Shown: positions 40,912 through 48,530 of the stretch, piece after piece
Position numbering within the stretch: the first letter of the stretch is position 1
Layout: every line of letters begins with the position of its first letter
Assembly (NCBI GenBank): GCA_015075185.1
Contig: JABTUW010000003.1
Location: 1,302,001-1,366,000, forward strand
Direction: 5' to 3'
Origin: Anaerolineales bacterium
GTDB lineage: Bacteria > Chloroflexota > Anaerolineae > 4572-78 > J111
DNA length: 64,000 nt
Program-made: the position numbers and the translations under genes
Notes under the pieces: generated by a model
Seen by the model: only the letters and a program-made list of their open reading frames with translations
The model's database searches: none
Told to the model about the DNA's origin: nothing

Positions 40912-42264
40912 ATGAACAAACTTTGGGTACGCCTGAGTCTGGGTTTTAGTGCGGTAGTTTTAGCGGCAGTAGTTGTGGTTGCTTTGACTGCTTTTTTGGT
41001 GGGGCGCGCTGACCCGAGGGTTGACCGTGTTGCTGCCTCACGAAGATTGGCAACAGAATTGGCAACTTACCATCAGGCCCGGCAGAATTGGGCCGGGAGC
41101 GAACTTATCCTGGTTGGGGCGCAGACGATGTTCGACAAGCGGGCAGAGCGGAACCTGGAGTTCTTCCTGGCCGATGCCGGGCAACGCATCATCTACCACC
41201 CCCAGGCGGAACAAATAGGAAAGTCACTCAATCAGGTAGCGCAAGTGGAGCAAGTTCCTATTCGGACCAAGGGCCAAACCATTGGCTACCTGGGCTTAGG
41301 GCCAGCACAGGCGCAGGGACCTGCCGCACCGCTCATCTTTGTGAGTTTCTTGGGGCGCGTACTGCTTTCCGTTGCCTTTATCACGGGAATCAGTGCAATT
41401 ATCTTCGGCATAATGATGAGCCGCTCATTGACCGCACCGCTCAACAATCTGGCTGCGGCGGCCCAAGCGATTGGCGCGCGCAATCTTAGCCAGCGGGTTG
41501 AGGAAAAGGGCAGCGATGAACTAAAGGCGGTGGCTCGTTCCTTTAATGAGATGGCTGCCACGTTAGAGCTGGCCGAACGACTGCGTCGCAACCTCCTGGC
41601 CGACGTCGCTCACGAACTGCGGACACCCCTCTCCATTTTACAGGGTAACTTGCGGGCCATTCTGGACGAGGTCTACCCTCTTAATCAAGCTGAAATGGCC
41701 CGTCTGTATGAACATACCCGCTTTTTGAGTCGTTTGGTGAACGATTTGCACGAATTGGCCCAGGCCGAAGCCAGACAGCTCCCGCTGCACCGGCAGGAGA
41801 CTAGCTTGGCTCAACTCGTCAAGACGACCGCCGAGAGCTTCCGCCCCGGCGCAGACGAGAAAGACGTCACGCTGGATGTCGTTTTACCCGATGATTCACC
41901 CTCGCTTCAGGTTGATCCGGCGCGTTTAACCCAGGTGCTGCAAAACCTTTTGGCTAATGCCTTACGTCACACTCCGGCTGGCGGAAAGATTACCCTTCAG
42001 CTTGAGACCGGCCCTGAGGCAGTTCACCTGGCCGTCGCTGATACCGGCGAGGGCATTCCCGCCGAATATTTACCCCATATCTTTGACCGCTTTTATCGCA
42101 CCGACCCGGCCCGTAGCCGTGATCGCGGTGGGGCCGGCTTGGGGCTGGCCATTGCCCGGGCCATTATCGAAGCCCACGACGGCCGGATTACGGCGACAAG
42201 CAGCGGCATCCCCGGACAAGGCAGCATCTTTACCATCCAACTTCCCGCCCAGACAAATATGTAA
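40912..42264 (+). CDS. Sensor histidine kinase (HAMP, HisKA, HATPase)
   Basis: A 450-residue membrane kinase. Helix 1 lies at 8-30 and helix 2 at about 142-166 (VSFLGRVLLSVAFITGISAII), giving an extracytoplasmic sensor domain of about 110 residues. A HAMP domain follows, then the phosphorylated His in DVAHELRTPLSIL, the N-box NLLANALRHTPAG, the G1 box ADTGEGIP, the F box IFDRFYR and the G2 box GGAGLGLAIARAI. It is the cognate kinase of the response regulator just upstream. The signal is unknown; the envelope genes around it suggest membrane or cell-wall stress. Confidence 0.93.
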   Translation: MNKLWVRLSLGFSAVVLAAVVVVALTAFLVGRADPRVDRVAASRRLATELATYHQARQNWAGSELILVGAQTMFDKRAERNLEFFLADAGQRIIYHPQAEQIGKSLNQVAQVEQVPIRTKGQTIGYLGLGPAQAQGPAAPLIFVSFLGRVLLSVAFITGISAIIFGIMMSRSLTAPLNNLAAAAQAIGARNLSQRVEEKGSDELKAVARSFNEMAATLELAERLRRNLLADVAHELRTPLSILQGNLRAILDEVYPLNQAEMARLYEHTRFLSRLVNDLHELAQAEARQLPLHRQETSLAQLVKTTAESFRPGADEKDVTLDVVLPDDSPSLQVDPARLTQVLQNLLANALRHTPAGGKITLQLETGPEAVHLAVADTGEGIPAEYLPHIFDRFYRTDPARSRDRGGAGLGLAIARAIIEAHDGRITATSSGIPGQGSIFTIQLPAQTNM

Positions 42265-42310
42265 CTACCGGGACAGGTGAATTTAGTAGATAACCTGAAT
42301 TCGACATTTT

Positions 42311-42457
42311 ACCGAAAATCACCCTTCGATACGGGCTGTCGCCCTACTCAGGGTGATTTTCGGCTCATTATCGCATCCTGAGTGCGCGGAACTCGCCCCG
42401 CGACCGCAGGGAGTGTCGAAGGACGAAGTGGAGCGCGTATCGAAAGGTGCGATAATG
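42311..42457. repeat. Double hairpin repeat between convergent genes
   Basis: CCGAAAATCACCCT (42312-42325) and AGGGTGATTTTCGG (42350-42363) form a perfect 14-bp stem. CATTATCGCA (42366-42375) and TGCGATAATG (42448-42457) enclose a second larger one. The repeat lies between the kinase gene and the convergent MBL gene, where it may terminate transcription from both sides. Confidence 0.7.
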
Positions 42458-42465
42458 AAAGTTAT

Positions 42466-43245
42466 CTATCGCTTGCCCTTCAGGCGCAGCCGGGTGCCGT
42501 CTTCGGCTACGGTGAGTTTGCCCCGGTAGCACCTGGCAAATGCTTCGACAATTTTTTCGGGCGCTTCGTCAAATTCGGGGCCAATATGGCTGATGAGAAC
42601 CTGGGGAACTTTGGCAGTGGCAGCAAATTCGGCCACCTCTTCGGGGTCAACGTGAGCCATTTCATGGACGAGTACATCGCAGCCTTCGATGTACGGCCCC
42701 AACTCCTGGGGCGAGGTCAGGTCGCCGCTGTAAACGACGCGCCAGCCGGGACCATCAATGACCATGCCGCAGGCGGTCGCTTTTGAGCCAAATTGGGTTT
42801 TCAGCTTGGGTTTCTCCAAATGCTGGGTTTTAAAGTAAGTCACCTGGAGCAGCGCTTCTTGGTATGGCTCGTTGCATTCAATATTGGTGATCCTAAGTTT
42901 GTAACTCAGCTCATCGGTGAGTAGAAACGAGTCGCTCAAGAGGCGGCGCACTTTACCCCGCGTACCACGCGGGCCGTAAATCGCCAGAGGGCTGGTCCGT
43001 TTGAGGAGGCGGTTCTGGCTCAAAAAAAGCCCCAGGTTGGCGACATGATCCATATGCCAGTGGCTGACAAAAACCGCCTCAACCTCAACCGGGTCCAGGT
43101 CGTAGCGATAGAGCAGGGTGCTGGCCGGCGCGCCGCAATCAAGCAGAAATAATTTGCCGGCAGCAGTTAAAGCATAACCAGGGGCGAAGCGTCGCCGGGT
43201 TGGCAGGCCGGAGGAAGAGCCCAGGACGATTAACACGTCAGGCAT
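42466..43245 (-). CDS. MBL-fold hydrolase, RNase Z/ElaC-like
   Basis: A 259-residue metallo-beta-lactamase-fold enzyme with an intact metal site: FVSHWHMDHVANLG (HxHxDH), a further ligand Asp in VVYSGDLTSP and His in VLISHIGPEF. It starts PDVLIVLGSSSGLPT, and its layout resembles RNase Z and arylsulfatase-like proteins. The long flexible arm typical of RNase Z is not obvious, so a tRNA-processing role is uncertain. It is well conserved in all motifs, in contrast to the degenerate MBL protein at 6722. Confidence 0.85.
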   Translation of the reverse strand: MPDVLIVLGSSSGLPTRRRFAPGYALTAAGKLFLLDCGAPASTLLYRYDLDPVEVEAVFVSHWHMDHVANLGLFLSQNRLLKRTSPLAIYGPRGTRGKVRRLLSDSFLLTDELSYKLRITNIECNEPYQEALLQVTYFKTQHLEKPKLKTQFGSKATACGMVIDGPGWRVVYSGDLTSPQELGPYIEGCDVLVHEMAHVDPEEVAEFAATAKVPQVLISHIGPEFDEAPEKIVEAFARCYRGKLTVAEDGTRLRLKGKR

Positions 43246-43326
43246 AGAGGAGTCTCAACAAATTGTGAATTGCCCACAGGGGGCCTTCGGCTCGAAATTG
43301 CGAATAATGAATTGTGAATGAAGGTT

Positions 43327-43360
43327 TGCTCATTCGCCTCCTCGCCTCTTCGCTTCTTCA
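43327..43360. repeat. GA/CT-rich repeat beside mltG
   Basis: The words CGCCTCCTCGCCTCTTCGCTTCTTC are the fourth copy of the repeat seen inside pheA, mutL and the flavin oxidoreductase gene. Here it lies just after the mltG stop codon, outside coding sequence. A stretch of AATT-rich repeat (43260-43320) is next to it. Confidence 0.6.
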
Positions 43361-43361
43361 C

Positions 43362-44528
43362 TCATCCCCCGCCGCAAGCGGCAACATTTTGTTGGTGGGT
43401 TTCGTAATCGTTGGCAAAGAGGTGCGCCCCTTCGCCGCCGCAGCCCATAAAGAAGATGTAATCGGTTTGTTCCGGCTGCAGGGTGGCAATAATGGACGAA
43501 GCGCCGGGACTGGCGATGGGACCGGGCGGCAGGCCGGGGTTGAGATAAGTGTTATAGGGCGAGCTGACTTGAGCATATTCGTCCAAAGTCACCGGGGTTT
43601 TCCACCAGACTCCGGCGTCGGTCTGGTAGCCCATGGCATACTGCACGGTCGGGTCGGCTTGCAGGTACATCCCCTGGGCCAGGCGGTTCAGGTAGACGCT
43701 GGCAATCGTGGGCCGTTCGGCGGGGACGACCGCTTCGCGCTCGACAATTGAGGCAATAATCAATATTTCATAGAAGGTATAGCCCTGGCCAGCAGCCAGA
43801 TCAAGCGCATTGGGCGGAATTTTGCCGGCCATGTTTTCGACCATGCGCTGGATCAAATCTTCGGGCGTGGCTTTGATCGGCAAGCGGTAGGTATCGGGGA
43901 ACAGGTAGCCTTCATACGACGCGCCGGCGGGGCGGTCGGCCAGAAGGGGATGCTCCACCCCGACGCCCTGGCGCACTACCGCTAAAAAGGCTGTCCCATC
44001 CATAATTTGCTGCTGGGTCAATAATTCGGCGACTTGTTCGGCCCGCCAGCCTTCGGGAATGGTCACGCTGACTTCTTCAAAATTGGCCTTTTGCAGCGTT
44101 TCAGCGACTTCGCGCATGGTCATATTGCGGCGCAGTTCGTAATCGCCGGCTTCCAACGAAGCGTCCAGCCCATTGTAGCTGAGAAAGCGGCGAAAAACAT
44201 CGGGATCGGAAATCAAATTCTGTTCGTACAACTTGTTGGCTACACTGACGCCAGTCTCGCCCACCGCGACGGTGAAGGGAACCGGGGAAGGGTCATCGGA
44301 GACGGGGGTGTTGATGAGTTCAGCCTGGCTTTGCAGGTATAACCCCACAAAGAAATCTTCAATATTCTCCGGCGAGCGCAGCCCCGATGTTGTGCCAACC
44401 GAAATGGCGGCAGCAGTCTCGCTGCTTTGATTGGAAAAAGCCCAATAGCCCGCGCCTAAAATGACCACAATCGCCGCAATGGCGACGATGAAAATAATGA
44501 ATCGAATGATGGCTCTCAAAACAACCAT
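43362..44528 (-). CDS. mltG: Endolytic murein transglycosylase MltG
   Basis: Cleaves nascent glycan strands and sets their length. The 388-residue protein has an N-terminal transmembrane helix (RAIIRFIIFIVAIAAIVVILGAGYWAF), then the YceG-like domain with a LysM-like part (FTVAVGETGVSVANKLYEQNLISDPDVFRRFLSYNG) and the catalytic region FYEILIIASIVEREAVVPAERPTIASVYLNRLAQGMYLQADPTVQYAMGY, including the catalytic Glu. It ends SSPYNTYLNPGLPPGPIASPG, characteristic of the family. I chose the ATG at 44528, preceded by GAGG; the longer frame begins with TTG. It follows the LysM/M23 gene by 18 bp. Confidence 0.93.
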   Translation of the reverse strand: MVVLRAIIRFIIFIVAIAAIVVILGAGYWAFSNQSSETAAAISVGTTSGLRSPENIEDFFVGLYLQSQAELINTPVSDDPSPVPFTVAVGETGVSVANKLYEQNLISDPDVFRRFLSYNGLDASLEAGDYELRRNMTMREVAETLQKANFEEVSVTIPEGWRAEQVAELLTQQQIMDGTAFLAVVRQGVGVEHPLLADRPAGASYEGYLFPDTYRLPIKATPEDLIQRMVENMAGKIPPNALDLAAGQGYTFYEILIIASIVEREAVVPAERPTIASVYLNRLAQGMYLQADPTVQYAMGYQTDAGVWWKTPVTLDEYAQVSSPYNTYLNPGLPPGPIASPGASSIIATLQPEQTDYIFFMGCGGEGAHLFANDYETHQQNVAACGGG

Positions 44529-44546
44529 ACTATGCCTCAAATTGTT

Positions 44547-46106
44547 TCACTGATTGACAATTAGATTTTTTTCAGGTTCCCAGCACTCGCAGGCTTCACG
44601 CGTGGCCGTGTCGTTTTTGAAACTGCCCTCGTAAGGAGTCAGGGTCCGCTGGGCAACCCAACCGGACAGATTCATAGGCACCGGACCGCCGGCCTCTATC
44701 CACTCACCGTTGTAGCGGCGAGCAAAATGCAGGTGGCTGGAGTCGGCCAGGCCGCCTTCACACGAGGCGTAGCCAATAACATCCCCTTGTTTCACTTGCT
44801 GCCCCACCTGAACCGGCTTATCCGCATCCAAGACAACATGCAGATATTGCAGCACCCAGCCCGTTTGGATGCTGCCATCACCGTCGAGATCAAGTTCGAC
44901 CACCCCTTGCCGGGCCACCACAACGACCCCGGCGGCAGCGGCGGTGTTAGGTTCAGCAGAGTAAAAACAGTTACCCAACACGTCGGGCGGGCCGAAATCA
45001 AGGGCGGCCCAGGCGCTGCCATCGGCATAGGCAGGGTGCGGCCCACTGGTCAGATAGAAACCCTGCCCCTTGGTCCAGGGTAAAGCGAGCGGCGGCTGGA
45101 CCAGCGACTTGGGCACAAGTGGTTCGATGGCCTGGGCCATTGGCTCGCCAAAGAGGGCACGATAATCGGCTAACAACCCCTCCGGCCCCAGCTCTTTGTG
45201 CCAGGTTTCCCAATCGGAATGCAGGGCTAAAATATTTTGGACTCCGACCGTTCCGGCATTCAACCCTTGCGGCGTTACGGCTCGCTTGCGGTCGGCCAGG
45301 CTGAATACCCAGAACCCATCGCGCTTATAACCGTAATAGCCGGCGTTAATCCGGTTGGCAGTCCAGCCCAGGGCCAGGTACAGACTCCCCCCACGCGGAT
45401 TGCGCGGCCCTAACATACTATTGATCGCTCCGGCGGTTGGGTAGGGGTTGGTGACCCACCCCCCGTAGTGCTCTAACAAAGCCAGGAGCAAACGCGGCCC
45501 CACGCTAAATTGCTGGGCTACCCGCTCGACAATTTCTGCCCCGGTCAGTTGCTCGCCATCCACATACTCGGTGTAGCCGACAAGGTAACCACCCTTGCTC
45601 TCGATAAACTCTTTGATATCGAAGCCGACATAGGCAGGGCTATAGACCACTTCGCTATCGGGAAAGTTCTCCTGTTTGGGAGCCATGGTATCAAGACGCA
45701 GGGGAATCCGCAGGGATTGGCCAACCTGAATGATCGCCTCTGGTCCGGCTAAATGATTCATCCTGACCAGGTCTTCAATGGAGGTATCATAGAGGGAGGA
45801 AATATAACTTAAAGACTCCCCCTCCTCAATCACATGGTACGAAAACGGAGGGCCGTCTGGCGTGGGAATGGGCATGGCTTCGATCAAAGGAGCAGGGTTG
45901 GGGCTAGATGCAGGAACGGCAGCGACCGGGACAATTTGGGTCGAGGCCAGGGCGACCTGGCTATTGTTGGGGGTAGGGAGAGGTGTCGGCGTTGTTGTCG
46001 CGAGGGCTTGCCCCGAATTGGCGCTGTCGGGAACGAGGGTCGGGCCACAACCGGTGGTTAGCAAAAGCAGACCAGCCGCAGTGCAGGCGGCCAATTTTAG
46101 TGACAC
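44547..46106 (-). CDS. LysM and M23-like lipoprotein
   Basis: A 519-residue lipoprotein. The lipobox is LLTTGC near residue 20; a Thr/Pro-rich segment follows. A LysM domain (YHVIEEGESLSYISSLYDTSIEDLVRMNHLAGPEAIIQVGQSLRIPL) lies at about 90-140. The middle third looks like a lytic-transglycosylase-like helical region without a clear active site. The C-terminus resembles an M23 LytM domain (GVVVVARQGVVELDLDGDG, VLQYLHVVLD, VGQQVKQGDVIGYASCEGG, SSHLHFARRY), with the HLH motif present. It probably works on or binds peptidoglycan. The start is GTG at 46106, with AGAGG upstream. It lies before mltG. Confidence 0.88.
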   Translation of the reverse strand: MSLKLAACTAAGLLLLTTGCGPTLVPDSANSGQALATTTPTPLPTPNNSQVALASTQIVPVAAVPASSPNPAPLIEAMPIPTPDGPPFSYHVIEEGESLSYISSLYDTSIEDLVRMNHLAGPEAIIQVGQSLRIPLRLDTMAPKQENFPDSEVVYSPAYVGFDIKEFIESKGGYLVGYTEYVDGEQLTGAEIVERVAQQFSVGPRLLLALLEHYGGWVTNPYPTAGAINSMLGPRNPRGGSLYLALGWTANRINAGYYGYKRDGFWVFSLADRKRAVTPQGLNAGTVGVQNILALHSDWETWHKELGPEGLLADYRALFGEPMAQAIEPLVPKSLVQPPLALPWTKGQGFYLTSGPHPAYADGSAWAALDFGPPDVLGNCFYSAEPNTAAAAGVVVVARQGVVELDLDGDGSIQTGWVLQYLHVVLDADKPVQVGQQVKQGDVIGYASCEGGLADSSHLHFARRYNGEWIEAGGPVPMNLSGWVAQRTLTPYEGSFKNDTATREACECWEPEKNLIVNQ

Positions 46107-46316
46107 AGATAACCTCTAACACGGGTGGATTGGATTGGCAAACCGCGCTTTCCTCAAAACCTAACTAGCTCCCGCACCCCGCTTAGCCTGGGCATGAGAG
46201 CCAGGATGGGGATTGCTGCTGAAAAACTGCTTTTACTTACTGAACAGGCCCAGTATAGCACGGAGTTGAATGACGGCAAAATAGAGAGGCAGGTAGGGAC
46301 AAGCGGCGACTTACCC

Positions 46317-46820
46317 CTACTCACCGACCAAATCGAGCTGCAAATTAATTCCATCGGTCGTGGTGGTTAAACCAACCAGCATGAATTGGGGCGGTAACTG
46401 GGCAGTGATCTGCGGGCCTGCTTGAGTCCCCAGCTCGATAACCTCCTGGGGCAGCCAGCGAGCCGGGAGGCTTAGAAATCCAACTTGCAGCCAATGGAGC
46501 TGGCTACTCACAATGTTGCCCTGCCGTTGCAGCGACAGACCCACATCGGCCACCGGCTCCAGTCCGGCAATCTTGATCGCGGTAGTGAGAATCATCTGAC
46601 CCCCCGGCTCAAAATTAATAGCGGCGGGTCTGCCGAGGGCTTGTGTAGCAAAACGACTCACGCTTTGCTCCGATAGAAACAGCGTTAAATCCGGGTCAAT
46701 CACGGCTGGCTGATCTGTCACTACCGGCGTCACAGGTCGAATCATGAATGCCAGCAAAATGAGCAGAAGCACACCCAACAAACTACCCACCAGCAGCCCG
46801 ATACAGCCCCAGCGACTCAT
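46317..46820 (-). CDS. Membrane-anchored protein, paralogue of the upstream gene
   Basis: A 167-residue protein with one N-terminal hydrophobic helix (GLLVGSLLGVLLLILLAFMI) and an extracytoplasmic domain. It resembles the adjacent upstream product in plan: DLTLFLSEQSVSRFATQAL, then a PGGQ-M-type segment, then VADVGLSLQRQG, and a PLP-like end. The start overlaps the upstream stop by 4 bp (ATGA), so the two are translationally coupled. The family may be DUF2993/LmeA-like lipid-binding proteins, but the match is weak and I am not sure. Confidence 0.6.
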   Translation of the reverse strand: MSRWGCIGLLVGSLLGVLLLILLAFMIRPVTPVVTDQPAVIDPDLTLFLSEQSVSRFATQALGRPAAINFEPGGQMILTTAIKIAGLEPVADVGLSLQRQGNIVSSQLHWLQVGFLSLPARWLPQEVIELGTQAGPQITAQLPPQFMLVGLTTTTDGINLQLDLVGE

Positions 46821-47407
46821 GGCTGGGTCCGGGCTTCGAGCCAGAGGGCGGTATCGGTGGTCCCGAGGCCGGTCAAAACCAGCGGGACCCCCAGCAAGGT
46901 TGAACTGTTTTTGACCATCTCATTTAGATTTTGATTGATTGCCGCCAGGGGATCGTTAAATGAAGCGGCCAGGCTATCTTGAGGCAAATCTACCCCGGAG
47001 ACATTAGCCTGAATGAGACGCACTTCAAGGGAAGATTGCGGGGTAATTTGAACGCCAAAAAGGCCGGTAATTTGCACGGGTACGGTCATCCCAAAAGCCG
47101 AAACGCTTGTATCAGCTTTCATGCTAACCTGATTGCCGGGCATAAGGTCGAGTTGCACTGGAGTTTCGGTGGTGCTTTGAGCAAATTGATTGAGAGCCTC
47201 CTCGCGTACCGTTAAGCGCAAATCCGGCGCAGCGCCGCTGCCCGTTACCGGCGAAATGACCCCATTAAGGGCCATTACCAGTGAGGCTACCAGTAATAAG
47301 ATTCCTCCACCCAACAAACCGGCCAGAATACCACCTGCACAACCAAATAGCCCGTAACCTACCGAATCCTGGGGTGGGGGTGATTCGTACATCGCTTCCG
47401 AATACAT
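46817..47407 (-). CDS. Membrane-anchored protein, paralogue of the downstream gene
   Basis: A 196-residue protein. A hydrophobic stretch with many Gly (LFGCAGGILAGLLGGGILLLVASLVMAL) lies near the N-terminus, followed by an extracytoplasmic domain with DLRLTVREEALNQFAQS, LMPGNQVSMKADTSVSAFG and VPVQITGLFG. It shares the sequence plan of the next gene, showing tandem duplication. It stands between rsfS and the LysM/M23 gene. Function unknown; secretion suggests an envelope role, perhaps binding a lipid. Confidence 0.6.
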   Translation of the reverse strand: MYSEAMYESPPPQDSVGYGLFGCAGGILAGLLGGGILLLVASLVMALNGVISPVTGSGAAPDLRLTVREEALNQFAQSTTETPVQLDLMPGNQVSMKADTSVSAFGMTVPVQITGLFGVQITPQSSLEVRLIQANVSGVDLPQDSLAASFNDPLAAINQNLNEMVKNSSTLLGVPLVLTGLGTTDTALWLEARTQP

Positions 47408-47500
47408 AATTCAGTCTTCTGGAAGAATGGAAGGCTGGAAGGTTGGAATTTTACAGCCTCCTAGCCTTTCCCCTCATTGCCATAACTTGATTGACCCACC

Positions 47501-47845
47501 CTACAATATTCGAACCACCTTGGGGGCATGTTGCCATAGTTCTTCAAGCTGGTAATAGGCCCGCTGCTCCGGGGAGAGAATATGAGCAATGACCGAACCA
47601 AAGTCAATCAACATCCAGCCCGACTCGGGGGTGCCTTCAACACTGGCCAGACGACTGCCGCTATGTTTGAGCTTCTCCAGTAATTCATCGCCAACCGCTC
47701 GAATTTGCCGGCTGGATGAACCATCGCACAAAACATAGTAATCAGCCAGGAGCGTCACCTCACGCATATCGAGCATCAAAATATTTGCCGCTTTTTTGCT
47801 CGTAGCAATTTCTACCACAGCGTGGGCTAATTCATTCGATTCCAG
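47501..47845 (-). CDS. rsfS: Ribosomal silencing factor RsfS, apparent CTG start
   Basis: RsfS binds ribosomal protein L14 and prevents subunit joining when nutrients are scarce. The sequence has the DUF143 hallmarks: AANILMLDMREVTLLADYYVLCDGSSSRQIRAV, then ASVEGTPESGWMLIDFGSVIAHILSPEQRAYYQLEELW. The first GTG (47818) cuts off the usual N-terminal helix. Reading on upstream gives LESNELAHAVVEIA, which fits typical family N-termini, and it begins at a CTG (47845) placed 6 bp after GGAGG. So translation probably starts at CTG, which is rare, unless an upstream base is misread. It is the first gene of this minus-strand group. Confidence 0.85.
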   Translation of the reverse strand: MESNELAHAVVEIATSKKAANILMLDMREVTLLADYYVLCDGSSSRQIRAVGDELLEKLKHSGSRLASVEGTPESGWMLIDFGSVIAHILSPEQRAYYQLEELWQHAPKVVRIL

Positions 47846-47859
47846 GTTTTACCTCCGGT

Positions 47860-48530
47860 ATAAAGATACTTAAAGATTAGAGATAGCTTTCTACCCATAG
47901 ACTAAAGGTATTAATGTATCACAAATCGTACCAGACGCAAACAACAAACGTAGTTGGTTAAGGGCCAGCGCAAGAATTATGTTAAACACAATATATTGCG
48001 TGTGACCTGCCAGAACAGGCAATATGTAGGAACCTTCATTTTTGTATCTCTCGCGTAAATGCCATAATTAGTAGGCAACACAAATGCAAAACACTAAATA
48101 TGTCCATTGACATAATTTATGCTCTTGCCCTGTAGTTGGTTATTTTCACAGGAAGTTTTGAATTTAATGATTCTAGAATGACTCAAATAGGCTCGGTTAA
48201 CCTTTTTAGGGGGTTGGCAGGGAAGATTGAGTCGTGATAAAATGGAAAGAGTGGTTATCATGTTCAAAAATACTATTCAGCTAAACACGTGACGAGAATT
48301 TAGTTAATATGTCGAAGGGTCAAGCAAGCTTCGCCAATTCCGTAGCGAGGTTATCCGGGCCAGCTTTGCTCAAGACTCGCAGTAATGAGATTACACAACT
48401 CGCGCCAGAGTGACTAAGCGCCTACCGACATAGATGCTACAAAAGAATCCGAATTTGCTAATGTATTATGATAATGCCAATGAGGTGCAGAAGGTAGTAT
48501 ACGATTTAACTGGACAAGTTTGAGGAAATT
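47860..48530. other. A+T-rich intergenic region, no recognisable gene
   Basis: About 670 bp between rsfS and the S1-ATPase gene. I see no gene, tRNA or repeat in it. It is richer in A+T than the flanking housekeeping genes and contains several short open stretches without ribosome-binding sites. It marks the left edge of the A+T-rich island that runs to about 54.2 kb, and must contain the promoter of the S1-ATPase gene, although no consensus was found. Confidence 0.6.

Noticed and set aside
48309..48413. 34-codon ORF (MSKGQASFANSVARL...) in the gap before the S1-ATPase gene
   Set aside because: No ribosome-binding site and no promoter; probably chance in an A+T-rich gap.
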